A stretch of 49,926 nucleotides of DNA from an uncultured cyanobacterium. GTDB lineage: Bacteria; Cyanobacteriota; Cyanobacteriia; Cyanobacteriales; Nostocaceae. The position numbers were made by a program, and so were the translations under genes. The stretch covers positions 1 to 49,926 of the forward strand of contig CAIVAU010000178.1 of NCBI GenBank assembly GCA_903903925.1, in the 5' to 3' direction. Of the stretch, positions 1 through 7,772 are shown piece by piece (positions within the stretch are counted from its first letter, which is position 1; each line of letters begins with the position of its first letter). The notes under the pieces were generated by a model. That model was given only the letters and a program-made list of their open reading frames with translations, searched no databases and was not told the DNA's origin.

Positions 1-35
1 CCTTTTAATGTCGCACTTCTTCCCGTAAAAGCCAT
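1..35 (-). CDS. Start of a gene running off the left edge (partial)
   Basis: An ATG on the minus strand at 35 opens a frame of 11 codons (MAFTGRSATLK) that is still open at the window edge. It lies 5 bases after the stop of the ribbon-helix-helix gene, and a strong Shine-Dalgarno-like GGAGGAG sits just upstream, inside the last codons of that gene. The arrangement suggests the second gene of a two-gene unit, such as a toxin after an RHH antitoxin, but too little is visible to name a function. Confidence 0.25.
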   Translation of the reverse strand, partial: MAFTGRSATLK

Positions 36-40
36 TCTTC

Positions 41-214
41 TTACTCCTCCATCAGCTTTTTACCTTTGGCGACATAAGGGGCTATCTCTTTACGAATAAT
101 TTCACTCATCGTCGTACTGTTGGCAAGACACCAAGTATCAAAGGCGGTCTTATCCATAGGATCTATCACGATTTGTATATAGTCTCTTTTACGCTCTAAT
201 TTCTTTCTGGGCAT
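41..214 (-). CDS. Small ribbon-helix-helix (CopG-type) DNA-binding protein
   Basis: This 57-residue reading frame starts MPRKKLERKRDYIQIV. It has the RHH layout: a basic arm, a short alternating beta strand (about residues 11-18, YIQIVIDP), then two helices around residues 19-31 and 36-46, the second being TMSEIIRKEI. RHH proteins of this size are dimeric repressors, often of plasmid genes or of toxin-antitoxin operons. A perfect 26-bp palindrome made of two copies of TATCATGATA lies just upstream (240-265) and is the likely autoregulatory operator. A following gene may start 5 bases after its stop. The fold call is from pattern only; the regulatory role is inference from the operator. Confidence 0.75.
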   Translation of the reverse strand: MPRKKLERKRDYIQIVIDPMDKTAFDTWCLANSTTMSEIIRKEIAPYVAKGKKLMEE

Positions 215-235
215 AATTGTATCTCATTCATGCTC

Positions 236-267
236 TTACTATATCATGATAATTATCATGATATAAT
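236..267. promoter_or_regulatory. Divergent promoter with tandem palindromic operator
   Basis: Positions 240-265 form a perfect 26-bp palindrome containing two copies of the self-complementary decamer TATCATGATA (242-251 and 254-263), 12 bp apart. A perfect -10 hexamer TATAAT (262-267) reads rightward across its right edge, and TATAGT (minus strand, 236-241) reads leftward across its left edge. A protein bound here would cover both promoters. RHH repressors typically bind such tandem sites about one helical turn apart, so the adjacent RHH gene product is the natural candidate. No good -35 element was seen on either side. Confidence 0.6.
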
Positions 268-315
268 TGAATGATGAGGGGGCAAAAAATTATACCCTCA
301 TTGGGAGGTGATAAG

Positions 316-507
316 TTGACAGACCCAAATTATAAGGGTAACGGAAAAGGTCAAGGCTGGATGCCAGTATTCCGAATCTTCCGTTTCTTGTTCGGATCTT
401 GGTTTGAATCAGATCCGAGGACGAAACGGGATATCCCTACTGAGAGAAGGGACATAATCGATGACCTTGATATCAGTGAGGACGACGAAGAAATTGGCGA
501 TAGCTAA
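316..507 (+). CDS. Small acidic-tailed hypothetical protein
   Basis: The function is not recognised. The frame is open from an ATG at 271, but the in-frame TTG at 316 is preferred. It has a strong Shine-Dalgarno (GGGAGGTGA, 303-311) with good spacing, whereas the ATG at 271 has none and lies only a few bases after a TATAAT (262-267), so it would fall upstream of, or at, the transcript start. The 63-residue product has a Gly-rich start (NYKGNGKGQGW), an aromatic/basic middle (FRIFRFLFGSWF) and a strongly acidic C-terminus (DDLDISEDDEE). It is divergent from the RHH gene and probably under the same operator. A terminator follows at 528. Confidence 0.5.
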   Translation: MTDPNYKGNGKGQGWMPVFRIFRFLFGSWFESDPRTKRDIPTERRDIIDDLDISEDDEEIGDS

Positions 508-527
508 CGCTAATTTCTAGCCCTAAT

Positions 528-558
528 AGCCCTCAGCTAGCACCTGGGGGCTTTCTTC
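528..558 (+). terminator. Rho-independent terminator-like hairpin
   Basis: AGCCCTCAG (528-536) pairs with CTGGGGGCT (544-552), a 9-bp stem with one G-U pair and a 7-base loop, followed by TTTCTTC. It lies 20 bases after the stop of the small acidic-tailed gene. Confidence 0.55.
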
Positions 559-583
559 TACAATCATAGCAATCAAAGGTTGT

Positions 584-901
584 ATGGACAAAATCATTTA
601 TCCATCTCATTACCGAATTATATGGCGTGAAATCACTCCACAAAGTAGGTACTGGGAGTTTCTCAAGCCAAGGGTCTTTTTCAACCCCTTAAATTTACCT
701 ATCGAGGGTGATGTTGAAGCTTTTGGCATAACCAAAAAGAAAATAGTCGTCGAGCTTTTTCGGATAAATATGGGTAAGCCTGGGTACTATTTAGCAGATC
801 TACTGGAACGCAAATATTACTATTGTGGTCCAGAATGGGAGGATGTAAGGACAATGCTGTTAAGCCTTGGGATTGGTCGGGTTGATCCAATCAAGAGTTA
901 A
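584..901 (+). CDS. Conserved-looking hypothetical protein (105 aa)
   Basis: The function is not recognised. The product starts MDKIIYPSHYRI and contains FFNPLNLPIEGDVEAFGI, then KKKIVVELF and YYLADLLERKYYYCG, ending near a short LLSLGIGRVD segment. It is rich in aromatic residues, with predicted beta/alpha content and no signal peptide or membrane segment. The pattern resembles short orphan proteins found repeatedly in Nostoc genomes, from memory only. It follows a terminator and is transcribed alone; the next gene on this strand is 5.5 kb away. The composition and sustained frame support a real gene. Confidence 0.55.
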   Translation: MDKIIYPSHYRIIWREITPQSRYWEFLKPRVFFNPLNLPIEGDVEAFGITKKKIVVELFRINMGKPGYYLADLLERKYYYCGPEWEDVRTMLLSLGIGRVDPIKS

Positions 902-1181
902 TTTGTTGTGTGCGATCGCACACCATATGTAATGGCTCCCGTGTGATCGCATCCTACCCACAAAGAAGCGATCGCTCTCCATAATCCATACTAGACTTGG
1001 TTTTGTCCGAAATCTGACCGAATGCGCGAGACGAATGGCATTTTGGCTAATCATCCCCAGACCAAAAGGATAGATTGGTGCGGTAAATTGTCATGCGATC
1101 ATGGTTACTCCAGAGTGATGTCTGGGGCTTTGCTTTAAAAGCGATCGCTCTTGAAGCTGGGTTTCTGACAAGGAGCATGGT
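902..1181. other. Intergenic region with HIP1 palindromes
   Basis: No gene is supported here. The region holds two exact HIP1 octamers in its first 80 bases, one inside the perfect 16-bp palindrome GTGTGCGATCGCACAC (908-923), and another copy at about 1140. HIP1 is the highly iterated octamer of many cyanobacteria and the site of Dam-like or M.AvaVI-type methylation. The 908 palindrome directly follows the stop codon of the upstream gene and could fold as a hairpin without a T-run. Confidence 0.5.
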
Positions 1182-2354
1182 TTAATCTAGAAGTTCTTGG
1201 TTATCTTTATTACAGATGTCTCCGCCAATCTGCTGGCTTTGAACTGTCTCGGCATCCACAACCCCACCAGCAAACTGGGAGTTTTGTTGGTAATAGTTAG
1301 AAATTTTTTTAGGTGTTCCTGAGAGTTGATTAACTAGATAAAATAACCTGTTGATCTCTTTGTCCTTATCTTCCACTCTAGCTTGGTACTGCGCTTCTAA
1401 CGCTTTATGAGCAAATTCATAACCATGCATAAAGTCGCCGTGAATCTTTGCCTTATCCGCAGTAGGAGTGACGCTAACCCTGACTACAAGAATACCATCC
1501 CCCTTCTTTTCAATGCTTTGGACATCTAGTTGAGCGCCCTGGTTTTCAACTTCTACCTTTTTAAAGGAGTAAGCAAAAGCATCCCAATCAATGCCGTTGC
1601 GGAAAATCAGGTCTATGGTTTCTAAGGATTTTTGGAATAATTTGGTGAACTCTCCAGGGGCAAAGCTACCACTGCTAGGACGGCGCTCCTTCAAACCTAA
1701 TCGAAGGTAAACATAGTCACAAATCACGCTATCAAGGTTGGTGTAGCTGTTGGTATTCCAATCTTCTAGGCAGGCTCCTGTAAAGTTTGCGGCGGTGAAA
1801 TTTGTCCCAAGTGCTTGAGTTCGATTCAGATTAGCATCACGGAGAATAGCCTCACTGAGATTAGTTCCGCTAAGAACAGCCCCAGTGAGGACAGCCCCAC
1901 TCAAGTCAACTCCGGTGAGGATAGCTCCAATAAGAATAGCCTTGCTTAGGTCAGCAAGCGTGAGAATAGCTTTGCTTAGGTCAGCCTTACTCAGGTCAGC
2001 TCCATTAATATTAGCTTTGCCCAAAGCCGCTTCCTCGAGGTTAGCGCTCCTCAGGATAGCTTGCATGAGTACAGAGCCGTTGAGGTTAGTCTTACTGAGG
2101 TCAGATCTGCTCAGGTTAGTTCTGCTCAGGTTGCTTCTACTGATGTTAGCTCCACTAAAGTTCACCCTACTGAGATTAGCCCCACTAAGGATAGCCTCAC
2201 TCAAGTTAGCTTCACTCAGGTTAGCCCCATGCAAGTCAATCTTACTAAGATTAGCTTTACTAAGGTCTACCTTTATACTAAGATTTTTCGTCCGCCACTC
2301 ATTCCAAATCTCTGCCCCCTGCTTGAGGATCGCAAGATGTTCCTCATTCGCCAT
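1182..2354 (-). CDS. Pentapeptide-repeat protein with CHAT-partner-like C-terminal module
   Basis: Residues about 25-205 are consecutive A(N/D)LSx pentapeptide repeats (SKANLSKIDLHGANLSEANL and on), which fold as a right-handed quadrilateral beta-helix. A non-repeat module follows: CDYVYLRLG, then FAPGEFTKLFQKSLETIDLIF, an alpha/beta segment, a helix with coiled-coil character (QARVEDKDKEINRLF) and the short tail motif QFAGGVVDAETVQSQQIGG. The same module, including the FAGG-VDAETV-QIGG tail, occurs in the larger CHAT protein just upstream (2428-4794), but this protein lacks the CHAT domain. The spacing of 73 bp and the same strand suggest one transcript. It may be a partner or regulator of the CHAT protein; that role is inference. 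Confidence 0.8.
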   Translation of the reverse strand: MANEEHLAILKQGAEIWNEWRTKNLSIKVDLSKANLSKIDLHGANLSEANLSEAILSGANLSRVNFSGANISRSNLSRTNLSRSDLSKTNLNGSVLMQAILRSANLEEAALGKANINGADLSKADLSKAILTLADLSKAILIGAILTGVDLSGAVLTGAVLSGTNLSEAILRDANLNRTQALGTNFTAANFTGACLEDWNTNSYTNLDSVICDYVYLRLGLKERRPSSGSFAPGEFTKLFQKSLETIDLIFRNGIDWDAFAYSFKKVEVENQGAQLDVQSIEKKGDGILVVRVSVTPTADKAKIHGDFMHGYEFAHKALEAQYQARVEDKDKEINRLFYLVNQLSGTPKKISNYYQQNSQFAGGVVDAETVQSQQIGGDICNKDNQELLD

Positions 2355-2427
2355 CCCAAGCTAACCTCTGCGCTTCATAACTAATATATTACCAACTCGC
2401 GTGAACTACTCTTTTTCTTCTAAATAA

Positions 2428-4794
2428 CTATTTCTTCTTCAATACAGGAGTCAAATGCTCCGCAATCCCATCTAACTGAATCACACTGCACCCAAGCTTG
2501 TAAGCAAACTCGACCGATTCTCCAGCCCCCAACGCACTGTAAAAACCCGTGGCAAATTTAATTGCTGCTTGATCACCGATCGCCTCGCTCATTCCAATGA
2601 CATAGGGGATGTGTTGGGCGATCGCCTCCGCCTGTACTTCTGAGTAACAAGCATTCAAGACAACACACTCAATCGTGTTAGCAAACAACTCAAACAGCCC
2701 AGCCAGCGCAACTGCCTCGACTAACCGTACCTGACCTGCTTCATCCTCTAGTACTAGACCATCATCGCCTGTACCATGACCACTAAAGTGAACAATAGAA
2801 GGATTGAAGTCCAGTAAAGATTGGTAAACGTCTTGAACACGCACAGCCCAACGTTGCTTCAGGTCAAACAGTTCCCGTTTTTTAGCTCGTTGCAATCCCG
2901 CGTCAATTTCTCGCACCTCTTCGTCCAGGCGTAAAGCAGAAGTAGTTCTGGGATTGGATGCCAGAATTAAAATTGTTTTGACCGCTGAATCATTAATCTC
3001 TGTTTGTGCAACTTGAGTATTGTTAGTAATGTTACCACCAATTTGATAAGCGTTAACAGTTTCAGCATCTACTAAACCACCTGCGAATTGGGCGCCTTGT
3101 AAGTCGAATTTAGATTTTTTTCCAGGCATAGTATCCCCTTGGTTATTATAAGTCTGTGCATAAAAGCCAGGGCGCTCCAACGCCGTCATTACCATATTTT
3201 CTAATCTGTGAATTTGATAATCTTTTTCAGAAATTAGTGCTTTAACTTCTTGCTGTGCTAATGCTTTAAGTTCGTTATAAATTGAAAAATATTCTGCGCT
3301 TAGTTCTGACTTATCAGCCGAATCTGCCGTCTTAGCACGGAGTAAAAATTTATCCTCGCCTTTTACTTCCGTCCCCACAATTCGCAGTTCAGCTTCAGGA
3401 TGATTCTCAGCTAACTGCTTAAATGAGATGGCGATCGCCCTTGGGTCAACATCTTGGTTGTGGTAGAGGTCGAGGGTATCGACAATTGGCTTAATAAAAT
3501 CAGCAAAGTCCCCATCTTCAAATTTCTCTTTCCAATTGTCAGGCTTGCGCCAGGGATTAATGTCATCTTTTGTGGGCGCTCGCGTATAAACGTACTCACA
3601 CCTTACACCATTAAACTTGGTGTCACTGGTAATGCCCCAATTTTCAATGTAAGCTCCGGTAAGAGTAGCACCTGTAAAGTCTGTTCCGTCTAGCTGTGTC
3701 TGAACCAACTTTGCTCTAGATAGATCTGCATCTTGCAAGTTACCTTCATTAAGGTCAGTGCCAATAAAACTAGCATCTGCTAAGTGGGCTTTACGCAGAT
3801 TAACTCCTCGCAGATCAAGGCTATCAAAAATTTTGTTTTCCCCTCTTCCAGTAACCAACAACTGGCGCACAAGTGCATTTTTGAGGTAAGTTTTACCAGG
3901 ACGCACAAGGTCTAGCTTTTTGACTTGTTGCCAACAACTACGGGTAAGAGTAGCTCCTGTGAAGTCAGTATTTTTAAGTGTTGCTTGAGTAAAATCAGCG
4001 TTGGTTAAATCAGCATCTCGAAAGCTTGTACCGCCATAAGTGGCGCATGTTACAGCAATGTTCCGAACAAGGGCATGCTTTTCATCTCCTTTGATTGCTT
4101 GTAACCCGATGTAAACGCCAAATAACGCTAAGGCTCCGGCGTTGGCGCAGGCGACAGCGATAGCAAGAGCGACGGTACTGGCGACGGTAAAGGTTCTGAT
4201 AACGAAGACGCCGATGGAGACGCCGATGGCAAAGACGAAAGCGACAGCGAAGACGTTGGCGTCGGCAACTGCGAAGGCGAAGGCGAAGGTGAGGGCGAAA
4301 GTGATGGCACCAGCAAAGGCGACGCCGATGGCAAACGCGAAAGCTCCGGCAAAAACTTTGGCGACGATAATGGCTCCAACAATGGCTCCGGCCCCAGATC
4401 CGACGACGGTGACAGTTCCAAAACCTGTTTGTATTCCTGAGCGAATTGTGACAACAAAGAAGATAATCTGTGTAATTATCGCAACCAAGCCTACGATTTG
4501 GTATTCTGAATAGTGGCTAAATATGTACGACACCAATAAACCAGACACAGCGGAACTGAATCCTGATAGTCCCGAAAGTAATAACGAAATAACGACCAGG
4601 ACAATTACCCAGCGTTTTTGCAATCCAGCTTTAGCGTTGCTGAAGTTTGCGCCAACAAGGATAGCTCCAGTAAAATCTGTCCCACTAATATCTGCACCAC
4701 TAAAGTTCGCCCCCTCAAGGTCTTGACCCTTAAAATTTCGCCCTCTAAGATTCTGCCCTGAGTAGTCTAGAGCCATAGCTTGTAAAAAAGACAC
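2428..4794 (-). CDS. Membrane pentapeptide-repeat protein with CHAT caspase-like domain
   Basis: The 788 residues contain, in order: a short pentapeptide block (about 10-55, LRGRNFKGQDLEGANFSGAD); a long hydrophobic Ala/Phe/Val/Gly-rich stretch (about 58-235) with several probable membrane segments; a second pentapeptide block (about 255-385); the CEYVYTR module shared with the downstream gene; the tail motif QFAGGLVDAETVNAYQIGG; and a C-terminal CHAT domain (about 595-788). The caspase-like dyad is visible as His in VHFSGHGTG (near residue 670) and Cys in VVLNACYS (near 715), so it should be an active protease. CHAT proteases in bacteria often act as effectors of stress or anti-phage responses. 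The target and trigger are unknown. It lies 100 bp downstream of the ParB-like gene. Confidence 0.85.
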   Translation of the reverse strand: MSFLQAMALDYSGQNLRGRNFKGQDLEGANFSGADISGTDFTGAILVGANFSNAKAGLQKRWVIVLVVISLLLSGLSGFSSAVSGLLVSYIFSHYSEYQIVGLVAIITQIIFFVVTIRSGIQTGFGTVTVVGSGAGAIVGAIIVAKVFAGAFAFAIGVAFAGAITFALTFAFAFAVADANVFAVAFVFAIGVSIGVFVIRTFTVASTVALAIAVACANAGALALFGVYIGLQAIKGDEKHALVRNIAVTCATYGGTSFRDADLTNADFTQATLKNTDFTGATLTRSCWQQVKKLDLVRPGKTYLKNALVRQLLVTGRGENKIFDSLDLRGVNLRKAHLADASFIGTDLNEGNLQDADLSRAKLVQTQLDGTDFTGATLTGAYIENWGITSDTKFNGVRCEYVYTRAPTKDDINPWRKPDNWKEKFEDGDFADFIKPIVDTLDLYHNQDVDPRAIAISFKQLAENHPEAELRIVGTEVKGEDKFLLRAKTADSADKSELSAEYFSIYNELKALAQQEVKALISEKDYQIHRLENMVMTALERPGFYAQTYNNQGDTMPGKKSKFDLQGAQFAGGLVDAETVNAYQIGGNITNNTQVAQTEINDSAVKTILILASNPRTTSALRLDEEVREIDAGLQRAKKRELFDLKQRWAVRVQDVYQSLLDFNPSIVHFSGHGTGDDGLVLEDEAGQVRLVEAVALAGLFELFANTIECVVLNACYSEVQAEAIAQHIPYVIGMSEAIGDQAAIKFATGFYSALGAGESVEFAYKLGCSVIQLDGIAEHLTPVLKKK

Positions 4795-4894
4795 TCTTCC
4801 CTAAATTGTGATTCAAATTCAGTTGTGAATATTCAGGATTTTTGGAAAAATCTACGCTCATAAACTGTACTACCGCAATAGGGGCAAATCATTA

Positions 4895-6064
4895 TCAAGT
4901 TTCACTAATTCCACAACGCTGCTCGATATGGGCAAGATACTCTAACTCAACAGGTGTAAAAGCTACTGGTTGCTCTAGCAACAAAAGAATTTCTACCTCG
5001 AAGGGGTCTAGGTTGCACTTTCTTAGTTTGGTAATGCGATCGCCCACCTCAAGTAACTGCGGTTCCCTATCCATAGGTATCGGTTCTGCTTGCTGATGCT
5101 TCAGGGTGTGTTTGTCCATAGTCATAGTTTTCACATCGCGTATCCACACCTCCACCGTACTTTCATGCACAGCAGCAATCCGTGCTAGGCGACCGTTAAT
5201 CTTACTGTTGTTGGGAGTATGAATTTCCACCAAACCACCCTCTGTTAACTGGAGGTGATGGGCCACGATTGGGCGATCTCCTTCATGCTCAACATCCAAA
5301 TCTTTAAGCTGAATTAGCTCTCTCTTACCGTTGTCTAGTTCCACAATGGCAGCATCCGAGTTGGGTAACTGTGTAATTTTACCAGACTGACCAGCAAACA
5401 GGGGATGGTCATCTTTAACTGTGACGCGGTTAGCATCGCGCTCGTTCTTGACTTTCTTACCAATATTGGTGGTGTTAACAGTGTACGTTTTCCCTCCTCG
5501 CTGAGCTTTCCTGTCTTTATTAAGTTTTGTATCTGTCATTGAATGACAGATAGACTTTCGTATCCTATTTACAAAATCGTGACTAACACAACAGCGACGA
5601 GCTATTTCGCGATCGCTCCACTCCTGCCACTCTGGATCATTAAGTAGCACCATCACCGCCCGCCGCTTGTCCTCTCGACTACGAGGCAAAGCAGGCTTGT
5701 GCTCGGCATTTGCCCCAACGGAATAAAGAACTGCATCGCGCCTAGAGCCTTGGTGGATGACACAGGCAATAACTTCCTCTTCACGATTCCGGTGAGCGTG
5801 CCATCGGTGATAGCCATCGGCTAACCAAAAAAATTCACCATCGTAGAAAATTGTGACAGGCTCCAATTGCTGTCCGTCTTCCATTTGCTCAGTCAGCAGA
5901 TTGACATGATGCAAGTTAATTGCAGCCCTGGGCTGTGTCCCACCGTCGCGGCGAATCTCATCAAGGGCTAGGTAGTCAGATTTTTCTGATGCGAGCGTTT
6001 GAGCAGAGGATTTCTCTGCTAGACTAATGTTAAGCATGATTTGTGTTTGCTGTGGTGAACACAC
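4895..6064 (-). CDS. ParB/Spo0J-family protein
   Basis: The N-terminal part carries the ParB-type core: LDEIRRDGGTQPRAAI, then EPVTIFYDGEFFWLADGYHR, where ParB/sulfiredoxin-fold proteins have their nucleotide-binding GxRR/GxHR box. Next come the NAEHKPALPRSREDKRRAV segment and a helix-turn-helix (WSDREIARRCCVSHDFVNRI). The C-terminal 200 residues are of unknown function and include two small beta-rich repeats (GQSGKITQLPNSDAAIVELD; NGRLARIAAVHESTVEVW) resembling KOW/SH3-like folds. A GTG start at 6064 is used, with GAGGGG five bases upstream; an internal ATG lies 9 codons in. There is no ParA nearby. It could be a partition protein or a ParB-like transcription factor. The PRTRC cassette 22 kb away lacks the ParB it normally contains. 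Confidence 0.8.
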   Translation of the reverse strand: MCSPQQTQIMLNISLAEKSSAQTLASEKSDYLALDEIRRDGGTQPRAAINLHHVNLLTEQMEDGQQLEPVTIFYDGEFFWLADGYHRWHAHRNREEEVIACVIHQGSRRDAVLYSVGANAEHKPALPRSREDKRRAVMVLLNDPEWQEWSDREIARRCCVSHDFVNRIRKSICHSMTDTKLNKDRKAQRGGKTYTVNTTNIGKKVKNERDANRVTVKDDHPLFAGQSGKITQLPNSDAAIVELDNGKRELIQLKDLDVEHEGDRPIVAHHLQLTEGGLVEIHTPNNSKINGRLARIAAVHESTVEVWIRDVKTMTMDKHTLKHQQAEPIPMDREPQLLEVGDRITKLRKCNLDPFEVEILLLLEQPVAFTPVELEYLAHIEQRCGISET

Positions 6065-6393
6065 AACACCCCTCGGAGACGTCTGGTAAACAATATCCGG
6101 GGGATTGTTGTATTTGTATTATTTTACACTATTTTCGAGTATTTTTTAATATTTAAAGTATTAATTTTGAGTCTTTTTTAAGATTAAAACTATGGATTGT
6201 ATATCCCCTTTTTTGAGTAAAAAAACTCACTTCGCTCGAAGTCAAAAGTCAAAATTAAGTATTTAAAAACTTAAAATATCTTAACTAATTCAGCATTTTA
6301 AATAAGTCATTATAGACTAATTTATGATATAATTTCCAAGAAAAGTTCAATCAACAAACTTTTGACTTTTGACTTCGAGCGCAGCGAGTTTCC
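6065..6393. other. AT-rich divergent intergenic region with long inverted repeat
   Basis: No gene is seen between the divergent ParB-like and AIPR-like genes. The sequence is very AT-rich (runs such as TATTTTTTAATATTTAAAG). It contains an imperfect inverted repeat of about 31 bp: arm one 6224-6254 and arm two 6360-6390, both built on CTCGAAGTCAAAAGTCAAAA, with about two mismatches. The second arm ends 3 bases before the start codon of the AIPR-like gene. The GTCAAAAGTCAAAAG motif is a familiar dispersed repeat in Nostocales. An AT-rich gap next to a ParB gene is also where an origin or centromere could lie, but no iteron set was identified. Confidence 0.5.
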
Positions 6394-7629
6394 ATGCCCA
6401 AAACATATATCATCCCCGTCAAATCAGTCGCCAATCTTCATTCCCTAGGAAGCCATAAATTCTTTGTGGGGACAGCGATAGTCGAGAGCTTCCCCACAGA
6501 TTTACCCCTGACACCAAATATCAGAGAGCCGAACAAAAAGGCATCGGTCTTCAAAGAGATATTAGAGACGTTGAATTCTGCCCCGTCCAAGTTTTTTGAT
6601 CGGAATAACGGAATTAAAATTTCTGCCTATAAGGTAAAGATTCAGAAAACGTCGAGTGGAGAAGAACTGCACGTTGAGTGTCTAGAGGATTCAGAAGGTT
6701 ACACTTCATTTGGTGTTTACGATGGTGGGCACACTATTGCAGCATTTAGTCTCGCCAGAATGCTGAAAATCGACTTAAAAAAAGCACTGGTAAAAGTGGA
6801 AATCACTTGTGGACTGCCAGAAGAAGAAGTCGCAGTCAATGCCTTGACAGCCAATACGACATCACCCATAGATACGCGCTCTAGAGTCAATGCCAGAGGT
6901 GGTTATGATTTTGTCAAAAGATTTATCGAACAACTAGAACGCGAACAAGATATCAAATATAAAGTCGCCTATTATCAAAACCAAAGTGGAGTGCCAAAAG
7001 ACCCACGGTGTTCTGTGCAACATTTATGTAAAATCCTTATTTGTTTAGACCGAGTAAAATATGACTACAGTTCTTCAGGAAGAAGCCAACATCCATTTAG
7101 TTTAGTGGTGCCACAATTTCTTTCCCCAAAAGAAACCGAAAGACTACAAAAGTTATTACCCTTGCTGTCTCAAGGACTGTGGATCGAAAGAGAACTTTAT
7201 AAACTGATAGAAAAATATATCACCAGTCCCTCAGTGAAAGGCAACTGCCACCTAGCATCAATTTCTTTGAGTGGTAATTCACTGCTAGCAGATGGCAGTG
7301 CCTTTGGCTTTAAAGCTCCAGCAGTACTATCATTGCCAATTATTGCCTCGTTTAGAGTGTTTTTAGATAACGATTATCAGTGGACATTGCCTTTTGATGA
7401 ATTTGCGCCCTCCGTGCTGAATAAACTGTGGGATAGGCTCAGGAGTGATCTGAAAACTGAGATGGGCAAAGGAAATAATGCGATCGCCACAACTTTGTAC
7501 CGTCAGGTCAATTTCTGGAGTAGTTTGTGTAATACGTCCTTGGAAGAGAAAAACCGAATTCTTGAGCATATGACTCGGGAGATGAGGAAGCAAACCGTAC
7601 CACCAGTACTAAATTTGGTACCGAATTGA
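6394..7629 (+). CDS. AIPR-like (abortive infection phage resistance type) protein
   Basis: The 411 residues show the hallmark order of AIPR proteins: FFDRNNGIKISAY near residue 70, then VYDGGHTIAAFSLA near residue 110, then NALTANTTSPIDTRSR near residue 150. These match the N-R/N-G-I, (I/V)-D-G-x-(H/Q)-T and N-x-Q/T-x-P positions of that family. AIPR proteins are linked to abortive infection and often sit near restriction-modification or defence genes; their biochemistry is poorly known. The gene stands alone on the plus strand in a mostly minus-strand region, preceded by an inverted repeat that reaches to its start codon and without a visible Shine-Dalgarno. The family call rests on motif spacing. 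Confidence 0.6.
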   Translation: MPKTYIIPVKSVANLHSLGSHKFFVGTAIVESFPTDLPLTPNIREPNKKASVFKEILETLNSAPSKFFDRNNGIKISAYKVKIQKTSSGEELHVECLEDSEGYTSFGVYDGGHTIAAFSLARMLKIDLKKALVKVEITCGLPEEEVAVNALTANTTSPIDTRSRVNARGGYDFVKRFIEQLEREQDIKYKVAYYQNQSGVPKDPRCSVQHLCKILICLDRVKYDYSSSGRSQHPFSLVVPQFLSPKETERLQKLLPLLSQGLWIERELYKLIEKYITSPSVKGNCHLASISLSGNSLLADGSAFGFKAPAVLSLPIIASFRVFLDNDYQWTLPFDEFAPSVLNKLWDRLRSDLKTEMGKGNNAIATTLYRQVNFWSSLCNTSLEEKNRILEHMTREMRKQTVPPVLNLVPN

Positions 7630-7710
7630 GCAAGCAATTTGTGCGAAACATTTTACAAATTTGTTGTTGATGTACAGCACCTGGATGAGAAGATGCTATA
7701 ACTACTTCCT

Positions 7711-7751
7711 AAGAAAAAAGAATGCTTTCAGCTGTATAGCTGAAAGCATTC
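7711..7751 (-). terminator. Strong intrinsic terminator of the minus-strand block
   Basis: GAATGCTTTCAGCT (7720-7733) and AGCTGAAAGCATTC (7738-7751) form a perfect 14-bp stem with a 4-base loop. On the minus strand it is followed by CTTTTTTCTT. It lies 21 bases past the stop of the 7773-8216 gene and would end the long minus-strand transcript before the convergent AIPR-like gene. Confidence 0.8.
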
Positions 7752-7772
7752 ACCTTCTTGAAAATTCAGGAA

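Noticed and set aside
271..315. ATG at 271 as the start of the small acidic-tailed gene
   Set aside because: A TATAAT lies at 262-267, so transcription would begin at or after this ATG, and it has no Shine-Dalgarno; the TTG at 316 has a strong one.
860..1054. Minus-strand 64-codon frame
   Set aside because: It overlaps the end of the plus-strand gene and spans HIP1 palindromes; its composition is not protein-like and it has no ribosome site.
1885..2384. Plus-strand open frames rich in Leu/Arg or Val/Ser/Thr repeats
   Set aside because: They are antisense shadows of the pentapeptide-repeat gene; the periodic 15-bp coding repeat keeps other frames open.
4128..4513. Repetitive Ala/Lys/Thr-rich and Pro/Ser-rich frames on both strands
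   Set aside because: They arise from the low-complexity GCGAAGGCG-type sequence that encodes the membrane segments of the CHAT protein.
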